A stretch of DNA of 64,000 bases, from the NCBI RefSeq assembly GCF_014642835.1, contig NZ_BMJA01000001.1:2328943-2392942 (forward strand), read 5' to 3'. Positions 52,844-62,893 of this stretch are shown here, piece after piece. The DNA comes from Dyella nitratireducens (lineage in GTDB: Bacteria; Pseudomonadota; Gammaproteobacteria; Xanthomonadales; Rhodanobacteraceae). Every line of letters begins with the position of its first letter. Position 1 is the first letter of the stretch. The notes under the pieces were generated by a model. It saw only the letters and a program-made list of their open reading frames with translations, was not told where the DNA came from and ran no database searches. Both the position numbers and the translations under genes were made by a program.

Positions 52844-53547
52844 GTGCGTACCGTGCGCTTGCGCGTACGTACCAATTGATAGGGCCGGAACAGATAAGCC
52901 AGCGCGCCTGCGCCACTCCAGATGTGCACCATGCGCGTAAACGGCGAGATCAGGAAGATGGTGAAGCCGAGCAGGATGTGCAGGCGATAGACCCATGAAA
53001 CCTGCAGCAGCAAGGCAGCCACACCGCTCTGGAAAGTGACGATGCCCTTGACGTACGCCGTAAGCAGCTCGAACTTCGCGCCGTCCATATGCTGGGCCGA
53101 AAGCGGCACGGTGATAAGGCCGAGCAGCAGTTGCAGCCACAGCATGATGACGACGGCGATATCCCATTTGCGGCTATTGCGGCGGATACGTGGATCGGCG
53201 AGGCGGCGATAGATCAGGATGCTCAATCCGATGATGGCCACCACGCCGGCGGTGCCGCCGCCCACCATCGCCAGCAACTGATGCTGCGCGGGGTCCAAGG
53301 CCCAGTCGATAGCCCAGTGCGGCGTCAGGAAGCCCAGAAAGTGTCCGATCACGACCACCAGGATGCCGTAGTGAAAGAGATTCGAGCCGAACTTCAACTG
53401 CCCTGCGCGCAGCATTTGCGAGGAGTCGCTCTTCCAGGTGTACGGCTCGCGGTCGAAACGTATCAGGCTGCCCAGCAGCAAGACCGACAGGCAGATATAC
53501 GGGTAGATACCGAACAGGAACAGTTGCAGGTGGGTGGCGGCGTTCAT
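52840..53547 (-). CDS. narI: Respiratory nitrate reductase gamma subunit
   Basis: 235 residues, normal length for NarI. Five transmembrane helices with the heme b ligands expected of the family: His in FHYGILVVVIGHFLGF and in YRLHILLGFTIFLISPFTRMVHIWSG. It anchors NarGH to the inner membrane and takes electrons from quinol. It starts 1 bp after the narJ stop and overlaps the ppiC-like gene by ATGA, so these genes are translated as a unit. Confidence 0.96.
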   Translation of the reverse strand: MNAATHLQLFLFGIYPYICLSVLLLGSLIRFDREPYTWKSDSSQMLRAGQLKFGSNLFHYGILVVVIGHFLGFLTPHWAIDWALDPAQHQLLAMVGGGTAGVVAIIGLSILIYRRLADPRIRRNSRKWDIAVVIMLWLQLLLGLITVPLSAQHMDGAKFELLTAYVKGIVTFQSGVAALLLQVSWVYRLHILLGFTIFLISPFTRMVHIWSGAGALAYLFRPYQLVRTRKRTVRT

Positions 53548-53548
53548 G

Positions 53549-54193
53549 TCAGCCTCGTTTCACGAAATCAGCTGGACGGCAGGGCGGTGCCCTGTCGTTG
53601 GCGAAGGCGGGGCGCTCCTCCCACGTGAGGTCCAGATCTTCCGGCGCAGGAACGGGAGCATGCGGATCAAGTCCTTCCGCACGGGCGAGTTCCAGCAATG
53701 CCCGGAACACGGCGGCATAGCGGCTGCGGCGGTGGAGCAGGCGGTTGCCGATCGCTCTCAGAATATGCGCGCAATCGCGGAGGGTCTCACGCACCTCGGC
53801 TGCATCGCGGCAACTCAGGTATTCCAGCAGCATGGGAAGGTGGTCGGGCAACTCGTTGCCGCTGGGCTCGAGCCCGGCTTCGAGATAACGCTGGCGAAGA
53901 TCGAGCATCGCCGGGCCGCGATCGCGCCCATCGCCGTGCACGTGCTCGAACAGATTCAGTGACGTACTGCGTCCGCGATCGAACAGGTCCACGAAGCGCG
54001 CCTCGATGTCGAGTGCATCGCCGCGTGCGAGTTGATCGATCAAGGCGAGAAGTTCTCCACGCGTTGCCGTTTCCATATCGCGTGCTTCGCGGATAACCGT
54101 GCCGATTTCCGGCAGCGCAGCGCGCAACGCCGCATCCGGATAAGAGAGCAGCGCAGCAAGCGCGCGAAGCAAGATGACGTGATCGGTTCGCAT
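53549..54193 (-). CDS. narJ: Nitrate reductase assembly chaperone
   Basis: 214 residues from ATG 54193 (1 bp after the narH stop); the longer frame overlaps narH. Helical NarJ/TorD-fold sequence: LLRALAALLSYPDAALRAALPEIG, FVDLFDRGRSTSLNLFEHVHGDGRDRGPAMLDL and LPDHLPMLLEYLS, which are family hallmarks. Cytoplasmic chaperone that inserts the molybdenum cofactor into NarG and lets NarGH join NarI. Confidence 0.96.
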   Translation of the reverse strand: MRTDHVILLRALAALLSYPDAALRAALPEIGTVIREARDMETATRGELLALIDQLARGDALDIEARFVDLFDRGRSTSLNLFEHVHGDGRDRGPAMLDLRQRYLEAGLEPSGNELPDHLPMLLEYLSCRDAAEVRETLRDCAHILRAIGNRLLHRRSRYAAVFRALLELARAEGLDPHAPVPAPEDLDLTWEERPAFANDRAPPCRPADFVKRG

Positions 54194-54194
54194 A

Positions 54195-55730
54195 TCAGTG
54201 ATCGTCGAGCAGGCGGATGGGAATGATCTTGCGGCGGCCCATGCGTCCGCCGAACAGGCTGGATTGGGTGTCGACGCCATCGCAGCCGTTGCCGAAGCTG
54301 AACCCGCAACCGCCGCGCAGCGCATACGCGTTTTCCGCCTCCTCGCGATGGGCGGTGGGAATCACGAAGCGATCCTCGTAGTTGGCGATCGCCAGATAAC
54401 GGTGCATGGCCTCGATCGTCGTCACGTCCAGCTCGTTGTCTTTAAGCAGCGATGGATCGGGCTCGTCACCCAGTTGCAGGGCGCGGAACCAAGCCCGCAT
54501 CGCGAGCATGCGCTTGAGCGCACGGGTCACCGGCACTTCGTTGCCGGCGGTGAGCAGATTGGCGAGGTAGCGCACCGGGATGCGCAGCGACTCCACATCG
54601 GGCAGGCCGCCTTTGCTTTCGATGGCGCCCGCGTTGGCGTGCGATTGAATCGGTGAGAGCGGTGGCACGTACCACACCATCGGCAGCGTGCGATATTCCG
54701 GATGCAGCGGAAACGCGATCTTCCACTCCACGGCCATCTTGTAGACCGGCGACTGCTTCGCCGCTTCCAGCCATGCCTCCGGCACGCCATCGGCCAACGC
54801 CTGGCGTTGCACCTGTGGATCATTGGGATCAAGGAACAGATCAAGCTGCGACTGATAAAGGTCATGCGGATTTTCGACGGCTGCCGCCTGCTCGATGCCG
54901 TCCGCATCGTAAAGCAGCACACCGAGGTAACGGATGCGGCCCACACAGGTTTCCGAGCACACGGTGGGCATGCCGGCTTCGATGCGCGGATAGCAGAAGG
55001 TGCATTTCTCCGCCTTGCCGCTGGTCCAGTTGTAATAGATTTTCTTGTACGGACAGCCGGAGACGCACATGCGCCAACCGCGGCACTTGTCCTGGTCGAT
55101 CAGTACGATGCCGTCTTCCTCGCGCTTGTAGATCGAGCCGGACGGGCACGACGCCACGCAGGCCGGATTGAGGCAGTGCTCGCACAGGCGCGGCAGATAC
55201 ATCATGAAGGTGTTTTCGAACTGGCCGTAGATGTCTTTCTGCACCGCTTCGAAGTTGTAGTCGGCGCTGCGCTTGTCGAATTCGCCGCCTAGGATTTCCT
55301 CCCAGTTCGGACCCCATTCGACCTTGTCCATGGTGCGCCCGCTGACCAGTGAGATCGGCCGGGCGACGGGCGCGGTGGGCAGCTCCGGCGCGGTTTGCAG
55401 GTTCTCGTAGTCGAACGTAAAGGGCTCGTAGTAATCATCGATATCCGGCAAATGCGGATTGGCGAAGATTTTGGCCAGCACCGCCAGCCGGCCGCCTTGC
55501 TTGGGCTGCAGGCGGCCATTGGGCTTGCGCACCCAACCGCCGTGCCAACGTTCCTGGTTTTCCCAATCCTTCGGATAGCCGACGCCTGGTTTCGTCTCGA
55601 CGTTGTTGAACCAGGCGTATTCCATGCCTTTGCGCGAGGTCCAGACGTTCTTGCAGGTGACCGAGCAAGTGTGGCAGCCGATGCACTTGTCCAGATTCAA
55701 CACCATGGCGATTTGCGCGCGAATCTTCAT
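54195..55730 (-). CDS. narH: Respiratory nitrate reductase beta subunit
   Basis: 511 residues from ATG 55730, with GGGAAACG before it. Four cysteine clusters for iron-sulfur centres: KCIGCHTCSVTCKNVW near residue 16-31, CEHCLNPACVASCP near 180, KCRGWRMCVSGCP near 210 (the Trp-containing cluster typical of the 3Fe-4S site), and KCTFCYPRIEAGMPTVCSETC near 240. It conducts electrons from NarI to NarG. 10 bp after narG. Confidence 0.97.
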   Translation of the reverse strand: MKIRAQIAMVLNLDKCIGCHTCSVTCKNVWTSRKGMEYAWFNNVETKPGVGYPKDWENQERWHGGWVRKPNGRLQPKQGGRLAVLAKIFANPHLPDIDDYYEPFTFDYENLQTAPELPTAPVARPISLVSGRTMDKVEWGPNWEEILGGEFDKRSADYNFEAVQKDIYGQFENTFMMYLPRLCEHCLNPACVASCPSGSIYKREEDGIVLIDQDKCRGWRMCVSGCPYKKIYYNWTSGKAEKCTFCYPRIEAGMPTVCSETCVGRIRYLGVLLYDADGIEQAAAVENPHDLYQSQLDLFLDPNDPQVQRQALADGVPEAWLEAAKQSPVYKMAVEWKIAFPLHPEYRTLPMVWYVPPLSPIQSHANAGAIESKGGLPDVESLRIPVRYLANLLTAGNEVPVTRALKRMLAMRAWFRALQLGDEPDPSLLKDNELDVTTIEAMHRYLAIANYEDRFVIPTAHREEAENAYALRGGCGFSFGNGCDGVDTQSSLFGGRMGRRKIIPIRLLDDH

Positions 55731-55740
55731 ATCGTTTCCC

Positions 55741-58700
55741 TCAGGCCGACGCACTCTGCTGCGGCGCTTCGCGCTGCACGCGATCCATCCAATCCACGTT
55801 CGCCATCTTGCGCACGATCACGAACTCGTCGCGGTTCGAGCCGACGGTGCCGTAATAGTTGAAGCCCCAGCTGAGCTGCGCATAGCCGCCGATCATGTGC
55901 GTGGGCTTGAGCACCGTGCGCGTCACCGAGTTATGGATGCCGCCACGCATGCCGGTGATCTCCGAACCTGGCACGTTCACGATCTTCTCCTGCGCGTGGT
56001 ACATCATCACCATGCCTTCCTGCACGCGCTGGCTCACCACGGCGCGCGCCGTGATCGCGCCATTGATGTTGAACAGTTCGATCCAATCGTTGTCCACGAT
56101 GCCGCCACGCTTCGCGTCCGCCTCGGACAGCCACACGATCGGGCCGCCGCGCGACAACGTGAGCATGATCAGGTTGTCGGTATAGGTGGAATGGATACCC
56201 CACTTCTGGTGCGGCGTGATGAAGTTGAGCGTCAGCTCGGTGTGCCCGTTGTCGCGCTTGCCATGCAGCGCGGCGACTGAACGCGTGTCGATCGGTGGGC
56301 GATACAACGCAAAGCCCTCGCCGAAATCGCGCAGCCATGCATGATCCTGATAGAACTGCTGGCGACCGCTAAGCGTGCGCCATGGGATCAGTTCGTTGAC
56401 GTTGGTCCAGCCGGCGGTATAGCTGACGCGTTCGCTCTCGATACCCGACCACGTCGGCGAACTGATGATTTTGCGCGGCTGCGCCTGGATGTCGCGGAAG
56501 CGGATTTTCTCGTCCTCGCGTGCTTCGGCGAGGTGGTGATGGTCGCGGCCGGTGATGCGCGATAGCGCCTCCCACGCCTTGACCGCCACCTGGCCGTTCG
56601 TTTCCGGCGCGAGGTAAAGAATCGTTTCTGCCGCATCGATATCGCTGACGATGCGCGGCCGGCCTTTGGTCGGGCCATCTTCAACGAGATAGTTCAGTTC
56701 ACCGAGGCCGCGCACTTCCTCTTGCGTGTTCCAGCCGATGCCCTTGCCGCCATTGCCGAGCTTGTCCATCAACGGACCCAGTGAGGTAAAGCGCGCGTAG
56801 GTGGCCGGGTAGTCACGCTCGACAACGCTGATATTCGGCGCCGTCACACCAGGGACGAACGCACACTCACCCTTCTTCCAATCACGCACCTCGAACGGCT
56901 GCGCCAACTCGCCGGCCGTGTCGTGCATGATCGGCGTCAGCACCACATCGCGTTCCACGCCCAGATGGCCTTGTGCAAGCTCGGAGAAACGCTTCGCCAC
57001 GGCCTTGAAGATTTCCCAGTCGCTCCTCGACTCCCATACCGGATCGACCGCAGCCGACAGCGGATGGATAAAGGGGTGCATGTCGGAGGTATTGAGATCG
57101 TTCTTCTCATACCACGACGCGGTCGGCAGCACGATGTCGGAATACAGGCATGACGTGGACATACGAAAGTCCAGCGTCACCACCAGATCCAGCTTGCCCT
57201 CCGGCGCCTGCGTGTGCCACGCCACTTCTTCGGGCTTGTGGCCACCATCTTCGCCGAGGTCCTTGCCTTGCAGGCCATGGCGCGTACCCAGGAAATGACG
57301 CAGGAAATACTCGTGCCCCTTGCCGGACGAACCGAACAGGTTGGAGCGCCAGATAAACAGATTGCGCGGAAAATTGACGGGATCGTCCGGATCTTCACAG
57401 GCCATGCGCAACTTGCCGGTTTGCAATGCATCCGCCACGTAATCGCGTGGATTCATGCCGGATTGATCCGCCTCGCGGGCGATATTCAGAGGGTTGCACG
57501 CCAACTGCGGCGCGGACGGCAGCCAGCCCATGCGTTCCGCGCGCACGTTGCAATCGATCAGGCTATGTCCGTATTTGCCGCGTGGTGTCAGCGGCGAGAG
57601 CAGCTCGTCGACATCGAGCTTTTCGTAACGCCATTGATCCGAATGCGCATAGAAGAACGATGTGCCGTTCATCTGCCGCGGCGGCCGTGCCCAGTCCAGC
57701 CCGAATGCCAGTGCCGTCCAGCCGGTCTGCGGACGCAATTTCTCCTGCCCGACGTAATGCGCCCAACCGCCGCCCGATACGCCGATCGTGCCGCACAGCA
57801 TCAGCATGTTGATGATGCTGCGGTAATTCATGTCCTGGTGGAACCAGTGGTTCATCCCTGCGCCGATGATGACCATCGAACGTCCGCGCGTTTTCGCGGC
57901 GTTCTCGGCGAAGGCGCGTGCCACGGCGATCGCGTGTTCTGCCGATACGCCGGTAATCGTCTGTTGCCATGCAGGCGTATAGGGAACGTTGTCGTCGTAG
58001 CGCTTCGCGCACGCGCCACCCAAGCCACGATCGAGTCCATAGTGGGCGCACAACAAGTCGAACACGGAAGCGACGATGCATTCGCCATCGCGCGTCGCGA
58101 CGCGCCGTATGGGAACGCGGCGCAACAACACATCGCTCGCTTGCGCGTTATTCGGAAAGTGCGCGTGCTCAGTGCCGCCGAAATACGGAAAAGCCACTTC
58201 CAGCGTGTCGTCACACTGATCGATCTGGCTCAAGACCAGTTCGATCGACGTGCCATCGGATGCTTTCTGCTCGAGATTCCACTTGCCGTGGTCAGGACTA
58301 TCCTGCCCCGGCCAACGGAACCCGATGGCGCCTTGCGGAATCACCAACTTGCCGCTCGCATCGAACCCCACGGTTTTCCACTCGGCATGCTCGGGACTGC
58401 CGAGTGCATCGTCGAAATCACTGGCGCGCAGATAGCGGTCGGGAACCCAGCGCTCGCCATCGCGACGTAGCGCGACCAGCAGCGGCAGATCCGTATAGCG
58501 CCGGCAATAGTTCTGAAAGTACTCGCACTGGCGGTCGAGAAAGAACTCGCGCAACACCACGTGCCCCATCGCCATCGCCAGGGCGGCATCCGTGCCCTGT
58601 TTGGGATGCAGCCACAGGTCGGAAAGCTTCGACACTTCCGCGTAGTCCGGCGTGATCGCTACCACGCGCGTGCCGTTGTAGCGTGCTTCGACAAAGAAGT

Positions 58701-59490
58701 GCGCATCGGGCGTGCGCGTCTGCGGCACATTCGAGCCCCAGGCGATGATGTAGCCCGCGTTGTACCAATCCGCCGATTCCGGCACGTCGGTTTGTTCGCC
58801 CCAGGTCTGCGGGCTCGACGGCGGCAGGTCGCAGTACCAGTCGTAGAACGACAGCAGGGTGCCGCCGATCAGGCTCAGATAACGCGCGCCCGCAGCGTAC
58901 GAGACCATCGACATGGCGGGGATCGGCGAGAAGCCCACCACGCGATCCGGCCCGTGCTGTTTGATGGTGTGCACATTGGCGGCCGCGATGATGTCCAGCA
59001 CCTCATCCCACGTCGTGCGCACGAAGCCGCCAAGGCCGCGCACCGGTTTGTAATCCGTGCCGTGCGGATCGGCCATCAACGCGGCCCACGCGTCCACCGG
59101 CGCCATCGTCTTGCGCGCTTCGCGCCAGCGCCGCAACAGGCGTCCGCGCACCATCGGGTACTTCAGGCGATTGGCGCTATACAGGTACCAGGAATACGAC
59201 GCGCCGCGCGAACAGCCGCGCGGCTCATGGTTCGGCATGCCGGCACGCGTGCGCGGATAATCCGTCTGCTGCGTTTCCCAGGTCACCACGCCGCCTTTCA
59301 CGTAGATCTTCCAACTGCACGAGCCCGTGCAATTCACGCCGTGCGTGGAGCGGACGATCTTGTCGTGCTGCCAGCGGTTGCGATAACCGTCCTCCCACTG
59401 GCGATTCTCTGCGCGTACCTCGCCGAGACCATTCGCAAACGGCTCGCGACGCTGCGAGAAATAGCGCAGGCGGTCGAGGAAATGACTCAT
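55741..59490 (-). CDS. narG: Respiratory nitrate reductase alpha subunit (molybdenum)
   Basis: 1,249 residues, full length for NarG. The FS0 iron-sulfur ligands are present: His50, Cys54, Cys58 (HGVNCTGSCSW) and Cys93 (PRGCSRG). The Mo-ligand Asp is expected in YDWYCDLPPSSPQTWGEQTD near 217-221. It reduces nitrate to nitrite on the cytoplasmic face, with NarH and NarI. No Tat signal is seen, in line with cytoplasm-facing NarG. It starts 22 bp after narK; the order narK-G-H-J-I is conserved. Confidence 0.97.
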   Translation of the reverse strand: MSHFLDRLRYFSQRREPFANGLGEVRAENRQWEDGYRNRWQHDKIVRSTHGVNCTGSCSWKIYVKGGVVTWETQQTDYPRTRAGMPNHEPRGCSRGASYSWYLYSANRLKYPMVRGRLLRRWREARKTMAPVDAWAALMADPHGTDYKPVRGLGGFVRTTWDEVLDIIAAANVHTIKQHGPDRVVGFSPIPAMSMVSYAAGARYLSLIGGTLLSFYDWYCDLPPSSPQTWGEQTDVPESADWYNAGYIIAWGSNVPQTRTPDAHFFVEARYNGTRVVAITPDYAEVSKLSDLWLHPKQGTDAALAMAMGHVVLREFFLDRQCEYFQNYCRRYTDLPLLVALRRDGERWVPDRYLRASDFDDALGSPEHAEWKTVGFDASGKLVIPQGAIGFRWPGQDSPDHGKWNLEQKASDGTSIELVLSQIDQCDDTLEVAFPYFGGTEHAHFPNNAQASDVLLRRVPIRRVATRDGECIVASVFDLLCAHYGLDRGLGGACAKRYDDNVPYTPAWQQTITGVSAEHAIAVARAFAENAAKTRGRSMVIIGAGMNHWFHQDMNYRSIINMLMLCGTIGVSGGGWAHYVGQEKLRPQTGWTALAFGLDWARPPRQMNGTSFFYAHSDQWRYEKLDVDELLSPLTPRGKYGHSLIDCNVRAERMGWLPSAPQLACNPLNIAREADQSGMNPRDYVADALQTGKLRMACEDPDDPVNFPRNLFIWRSNLFGSSGKGHEYFLRHFLGTRHGLQGKDLGEDGGHKPEEVAWHTQAPEGKLDLVVTLDFRMSTSCLYSDIVLPTASWYEKNDLNTSDMHPFIHPLSAAVDPVWESRSDWEIFKAVAKRFSELAQGHLGVERDVVLTPIMHDTAGELAQPFEVRDWKKGECAFVPGVTAPNISVVERDYPATYARFTSLGPLMDKLGNGGKGIGWNTQEEVRGLGELNYLVEDGPTKGRPRIVSDIDAAETILYLAPETNGQVAVKAWEALSRITGRDHHHLAEAREDEKIRFRDIQAQPRKIISSPTWSGIESERVSYTAGWTNVNELIPWRTLSGRQQFYQDHAWLRDFGEGFALYRPPIDTRSVAALHGKRDNGHTELTLNFITPHQKWGIHSTYTDNLIMLTLSRGGPIVWLSEADAKRGGIVDNDWIELFNINGAITARAVVSQRVQEGMVMMYHAQEKIVNVPGSEITGMRGGIHNSVTRTVLKPTHMIGGYAQLSWGFNYYGTVGSNRDEFVIVRKMANVDWMDRVQREAPQQSASA

Positions 59491-59512
59491 GACTTTCTCC
59501 TGGTGACGCTGC

Positions 59513-60751
59513 TCAGGATGGCGACGTGGTGTTCTGCCCGCGGATATCGATGCGCCGCACTTCCGTGAAATAAATAAGGATCAGCGACACCCACACGACG
59601 CCGTACAAGAGCATGAAGGCGCTGGAACGAATACCGAGCAGATCCAGCAGGCCACCCCACAGGATCGGCAGCAGAAAACCGCCGAGACCGCCGGCAAGGC
59701 CGACGATGCCGGTCACGATGCCCAGCGTTTCCGAAAAATCGTCGCCCAGGTACTTGAAGGTGGAGGCCATGCCGAACGCGAGTGCGACACCCAGCACGAA
59801 CAGCAAGGGCGTAAACGCCCATAGATTCAGCCCGATATGCAAGCTCGACGGCCCGTGGATGGTCTGTACGACCAACTGCGTTTGCGGATACGACAACAGG
59901 AACAGCGCGATCCACGCCAGCCACAGCACCCACCACGTCAAGGCATGTGCACCGAACCGATCGGATAGCGCACCACCCACGGCACGCAGCACACCTGCCG
60001 GCAACGAGAAGCAGGCGGCCAGGGCCGCAGCCGTGGCGATACCCAAGCCGTATTCGCCGCCGAAATACTGCGGCATCCACACCGACAAGCCGGTGAAGCC
60101 ACCGAACGTGAGCGAGTAGTACTGGCAGTACTTCCATACGCGCGGATCGCGCAGCACCTGCAGTTGCTGCTTCAAGCTTGGTGGTTGTTTTCCGCCGACG
60201 CCCGGATCGGGTGCCGATAGCAACCAGAAGATCGCTGCCGTGGCGAGCAGCGCCACCGCGTAGATGCGCGGCACCGCACGCCAGCCCAGCGAATCCACGA
60301 TGGCCGGCGCCACGAACATGTTGAGCGCCGCGCCGCTGGTGCCGGCACCGAAAAAGCCCATGGCAAAGCCACGGCGGTTGGCCGGAAAGAAACGCGCAAC
60401 GTAAGGCGTGCCTACCGCGAACGACGCACCCACGGCGCCAAGGCACAGGCCGATGGCGAGGAATTGCCACAACACCGTGGCATAGGTGACCAGCCACACC
60501 GGTATCGCCGCCACGAGCAGAAGTAGGGTCATGACGCTGCGTCCGCCGAAGCGGTCAGTCCAGATACCCAAGGGAAGCCGCAACAATGCGCCGCTGAGGA
60601 TGGGCGTTGCCGTCAACAGACCGAATTCCGTGGCATTGAGGTTGAGTTCCTGGCGTATCGGGATGCCGATCACCCCGAACGCCATCCACACGGCGAAGCA
60701 GACGACAAACGCAAACGTACTGACGAACAACACCCTGTATGCGACGCCCAT
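59513..60751 (-). CDS. narK: Nitrate/nitrite MFS transporter
   Basis: 412 residues from ATG 60751, with GGGAGC before it. Twelve hydrophobic segments and the NarK/NasA marks: FAVWMAFGVIGIPIRQELNLN in helix 1, ATPILSGALLRLPLGIWTDRFGGR between helices 2 and 3, GFFGAGTSGAALNMFVAPAIV and GIVTGIVGLAGGLGGFLLPI, a second nitrate-signature Gly-rich segment. Supplies nitrate to, or exports nitrite from, the reductase encoded next to it. First gene of the operon; an FNR/ANR box lies 120 bp upstream. Confidence 0.93.
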   Translation of the reverse strand: MGVAYRVLFVSTFAFVVCFAVWMAFGVIGIPIRQELNLNATEFGLLTATPILSGALLRLPLGIWTDRFGGRSVMTLLLLVAAIPVWLVTYATVLWQFLAIGLCLGAVGASFAVGTPYVARFFPANRRGFAMGFFGAGTSGAALNMFVAPAIVDSLGWRAVPRIYAVALLATAAIFWLLSAPDPGVGGKQPPSLKQQLQVLRDPRVWKYCQYYSLTFGGFTGLSVWMPQYFGGEYGLGIATAAALAACFSLPAGVLRAVGGALSDRFGAHALTWWVLWLAWIALFLLSYPQTQLVVQTIHGPSSLHIGLNLWAFTPLLFVLGVALAFGMASTFKYLGDDFSETLGIVTGIVGLAGGLGGFLLPILWGGLLDLLGIRSSAFMLLYGVVWVSLILIYFTEVRRIDIRGQNTTSPS

Positions 60752-60870
60752 GCTCCCGTTTCCTTGTCCAGGCAGGAATCCGTACTTCGACTGGCGTGTG
60801 TTTACCGCTCCCCGCACATCGAACTCGCAAACCGCTTCGTCAAAGGTAACGGAGCGCCGGAGCTGCGATC

Positions 60871-60884
60871 TTGATCCTTATCAA
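60871..60884 (-). promoter_or_regulatory. FNR/ANR box for the narKGHJI operon
   Basis: TTGAT-N4-ATCAA with N4 = CCTT, a perfect match to the consensus. Assuming the -41.5 position, transcription starts near 60836, and TACCTT at 60843-60848 on the minus strand is the matching -10 box. Confidence 0.88.
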
Positions 60885-61048
60885 GTTACCGCCGAATAAA
60901 ACCTCGGCGGGCCATACCATCGTCTTGCACAAGTTAAGGATGAGTGACGAACCTGTGAACGAGCGGTCGGCCAGAAAACGAAACAGGCGGTGTGCTTTTC
61001 GCATGGTCGTGCATCATGGTGACGGTCCGGATTAAGCGTGATGCAGCG

Positions 61049-61885
61049 CTAAGAACGCGTCGTCACCAATCCAAGCTCTTGGGCTGCGGGTGCCCACAGC
61101 ATCCAATCGGCCAGCACGCGCTCCTTCGGCATGTCGCGGGTTGCCACGCGTTGTGATGCCTGGTGCACATCGCATCCCTGGCGTAGTGCATCCAGCATGC
61201 TGTATTGCCAATCGGCCAGCGGATGAGCCGATACGCGGTAATGCATGCGGCTGATGGCAACGAGGCTGTTCTCTGGCTGCGGGCAAGCTGCTATGTCGTC
61301 ACTGGTCACCATCACCTGCCAGAACGGAATCAGGGGAAGCTTCAAATCCAGCAGCCGTACGCAGGGAGGAATTTCCCAATGCGTCGCACTCACCGATGTC
61401 CATGGTGATGCCGTCAGCGCTTGATGCTGCACACGTTCCGGTCCGTGATCGCGCATGGCTTCCAGCCAGGCTCGCTCGAAACGCGCCAATTCGGCAGGAA
61501 GCAGCCATGTGCCGTCGGTCGCGTCGGTTTGCGGTGGACGATGTTGGGAGAGGAAGGCGGGAAACCCTTCGCCGAGATCGTAGAGCGTGGGAGAGTGCGA
61601 AGGGCACTCCCACAGGTAGGCGCGCGCAAAGAAGCCGAATACTTCCTCGCCCATCACGCGTCGAAGCATGGGATAGTCGGTGGCCAGGCAATCGTAGAGC
61701 CGCAGCAAATAGCCATCGGCATAGACGCCCAATCGCCGCATCGGATCGGCAATGCGGCTGGCGTGAATCATGCCAGCCACCGTGAGCCCGTTGGTTTGGC
61801 GCGCCAGCATGGCACCGCGCTCGGCGCCACCAGGGGTGGTCATGACGGTGAGCAGCCAATGTTGAACGTCATGGAGCGACGGCAT
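61049..61885 (-). CDS. DUF2063 (HvfC/BufC-type) partner protein
   Basis: 278 residues; start ATG 61885 has AAGGAAG upstream. Family marks: [61 protein letters not shown] near residues 50-115. DUF2063 proteins are the usual partners of DUF692 oxidases and are thought to bind the precursor or the enzyme. The start lies inside the 3' end of the DUF692 gene (17-bp overlap), so synthesis is coupled. Here the C-terminal half (about 140-278) is less conserved in appearance. Confidence 0.88.
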   Translation of the reverse strand: MPSLHDVQHWLLTVMTTPGGAERGAMLARQTNGLTVAGMIHASRIADPMRRLGVYADGYLLRLYDCLATDYPMLRRVMGEEVFGFFARAYLWECPSHSPTLYDLGEGFPAFLSQHRPPQTDATDGTWLLPAELARFERAWLEAMRDHGPERVQHQALTASPWTSVSATHWEIPPCVRLLDLKLPLIPFWQVMVTSDDIAACPQPENSLVAISRMHYRVSAHPLADWQYSMLDALRQGCDVHQASQRVATRDMPKERVLADWMLWAPAAQELGLVTTRS

Positions 61886-62819
61886 GTTCTTCCTTCAGTT
61901 GAAACGCGATCGGCGTGGAGTAGCCGGAAGACATGGCTGTGGCATTTGCATCGATCGCTGGCGCGACGATGTCGCCGTGCAGCGCTTGGCGAGCCTTGTC
62001 CAGTTCGGCCAGCAGTTCCGGATAGCTGGGAATGTTGGCATCCCATTCGAGCAAAGTGGACACCGCGCCGTTGCTGGACGCATCGGCACCGCAGCGCTGT
62101 TGTGCCAACACATAGAGTTGCCAGACACGCGCGGGTACCGGTTGGTCATGCGTATCGATCAGCAGATCGCCGGTATCGCTGGGTCCGGCAAGATGGATCT
62201 GCACGATGTGCTCGGGCGGCAACTGCCGAATATAGTGTTCGGGGTCGAAGCCATGGTTGTGGCTGGACACGTAGACGTTGTTGACGTCGAGCAACAGGCC
62301 GCAACCGGTTTCCCGTGCGAGGCGCGCGAGGAAATCGCATTCGGCCATGGGTGAGCAGGCGAATTGCAGATAGCTGCTCGGGTTTTCCAATACCAAGGGC
62401 CGCTGCAGCAGTTCCTGCACGGCTTCCACCCGCTGCCGTACGTGCTGGTAAGTGGGTTCGTCCAGGGGCAGCGGCAACAGATCGTGCGCGTTGATGCCTG
62501 CCACGCCCGTCCAGCACAAGTGGTCGGAGATCCAGACGGGCTCGATGTCCTCAGCAAGTTGCTTGAGCTTGGCCAGGTACGTGCGGTCCAACGGATCAGC
62601 ACTGCCGATCGACATGGAAACACCATGCATCACGACAGGAACCTGTGCACGAATGCGGTCCAATGCATGGCGCGCGTAACCGTGATGACCGATGAAGTTC
62701 TCGCTGATGATTTCGAACCAGTCGACGCCGGGACCGTGGCGCAGGATGTGATCGAGATGCGCATTTCTCAGGCCAACGCCGAATCCGAGATTGGGCAGGC
62801 CGAGCCGGGGAGCGGTCAT
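61869..62819 (-). CDS. DUF692 multinuclear non-haem iron oxidase (MNIO) family enzyme
   Basis: 316 residues from ATG 62819 (GAAGG upstream; frame continues to 62897 but that part lacks a ribosome site). TIM-barrel family with the known landmarks: [79 protein letters not shown] and [11 protein letters not shown], whose His/Asp/Glu residues hold the two or three iron ions. MNIO enzymes modify cysteines or backbones in a precursor peptide. The neighbour upstream is a large Cys-rich protein, not a short peptide. Confidence 0.95.
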   Translation of the reverse strand: MTAPRLGLPNLGFGVGLRNAHLDHILRHGPGVDWFEIISENFIGHHGYARHALDRIRAQVPVVMHGVSMSIGSADPLDRTYLAKLKQLAEDIEPVWISDHLCWTGVAGINAHDLLPLPLDEPTYQHVRQRVEAVQELLQRPLVLENPSSYLQFACSPMAECDFLARLARETGCGLLLDVNNVYVSSHNHGFDPEHYIRQLPPEHIVQIHLAGPSDTGDLLIDTHDQPVPARVWQLYVLAQQRCGADASSNGAVSTLLEWDANIPSYPELLAELDKARQALHGDIVAPAIDANATAMSSGYSTPIAFQLKEEHAVAP

Positions 62820-62893
62820 GATGTACCTTCGATGCGGGAAGGATGGTTGGATCTCGCCCTCGATGACGAGAGCGAGATCCACGTTCCTTGTTC

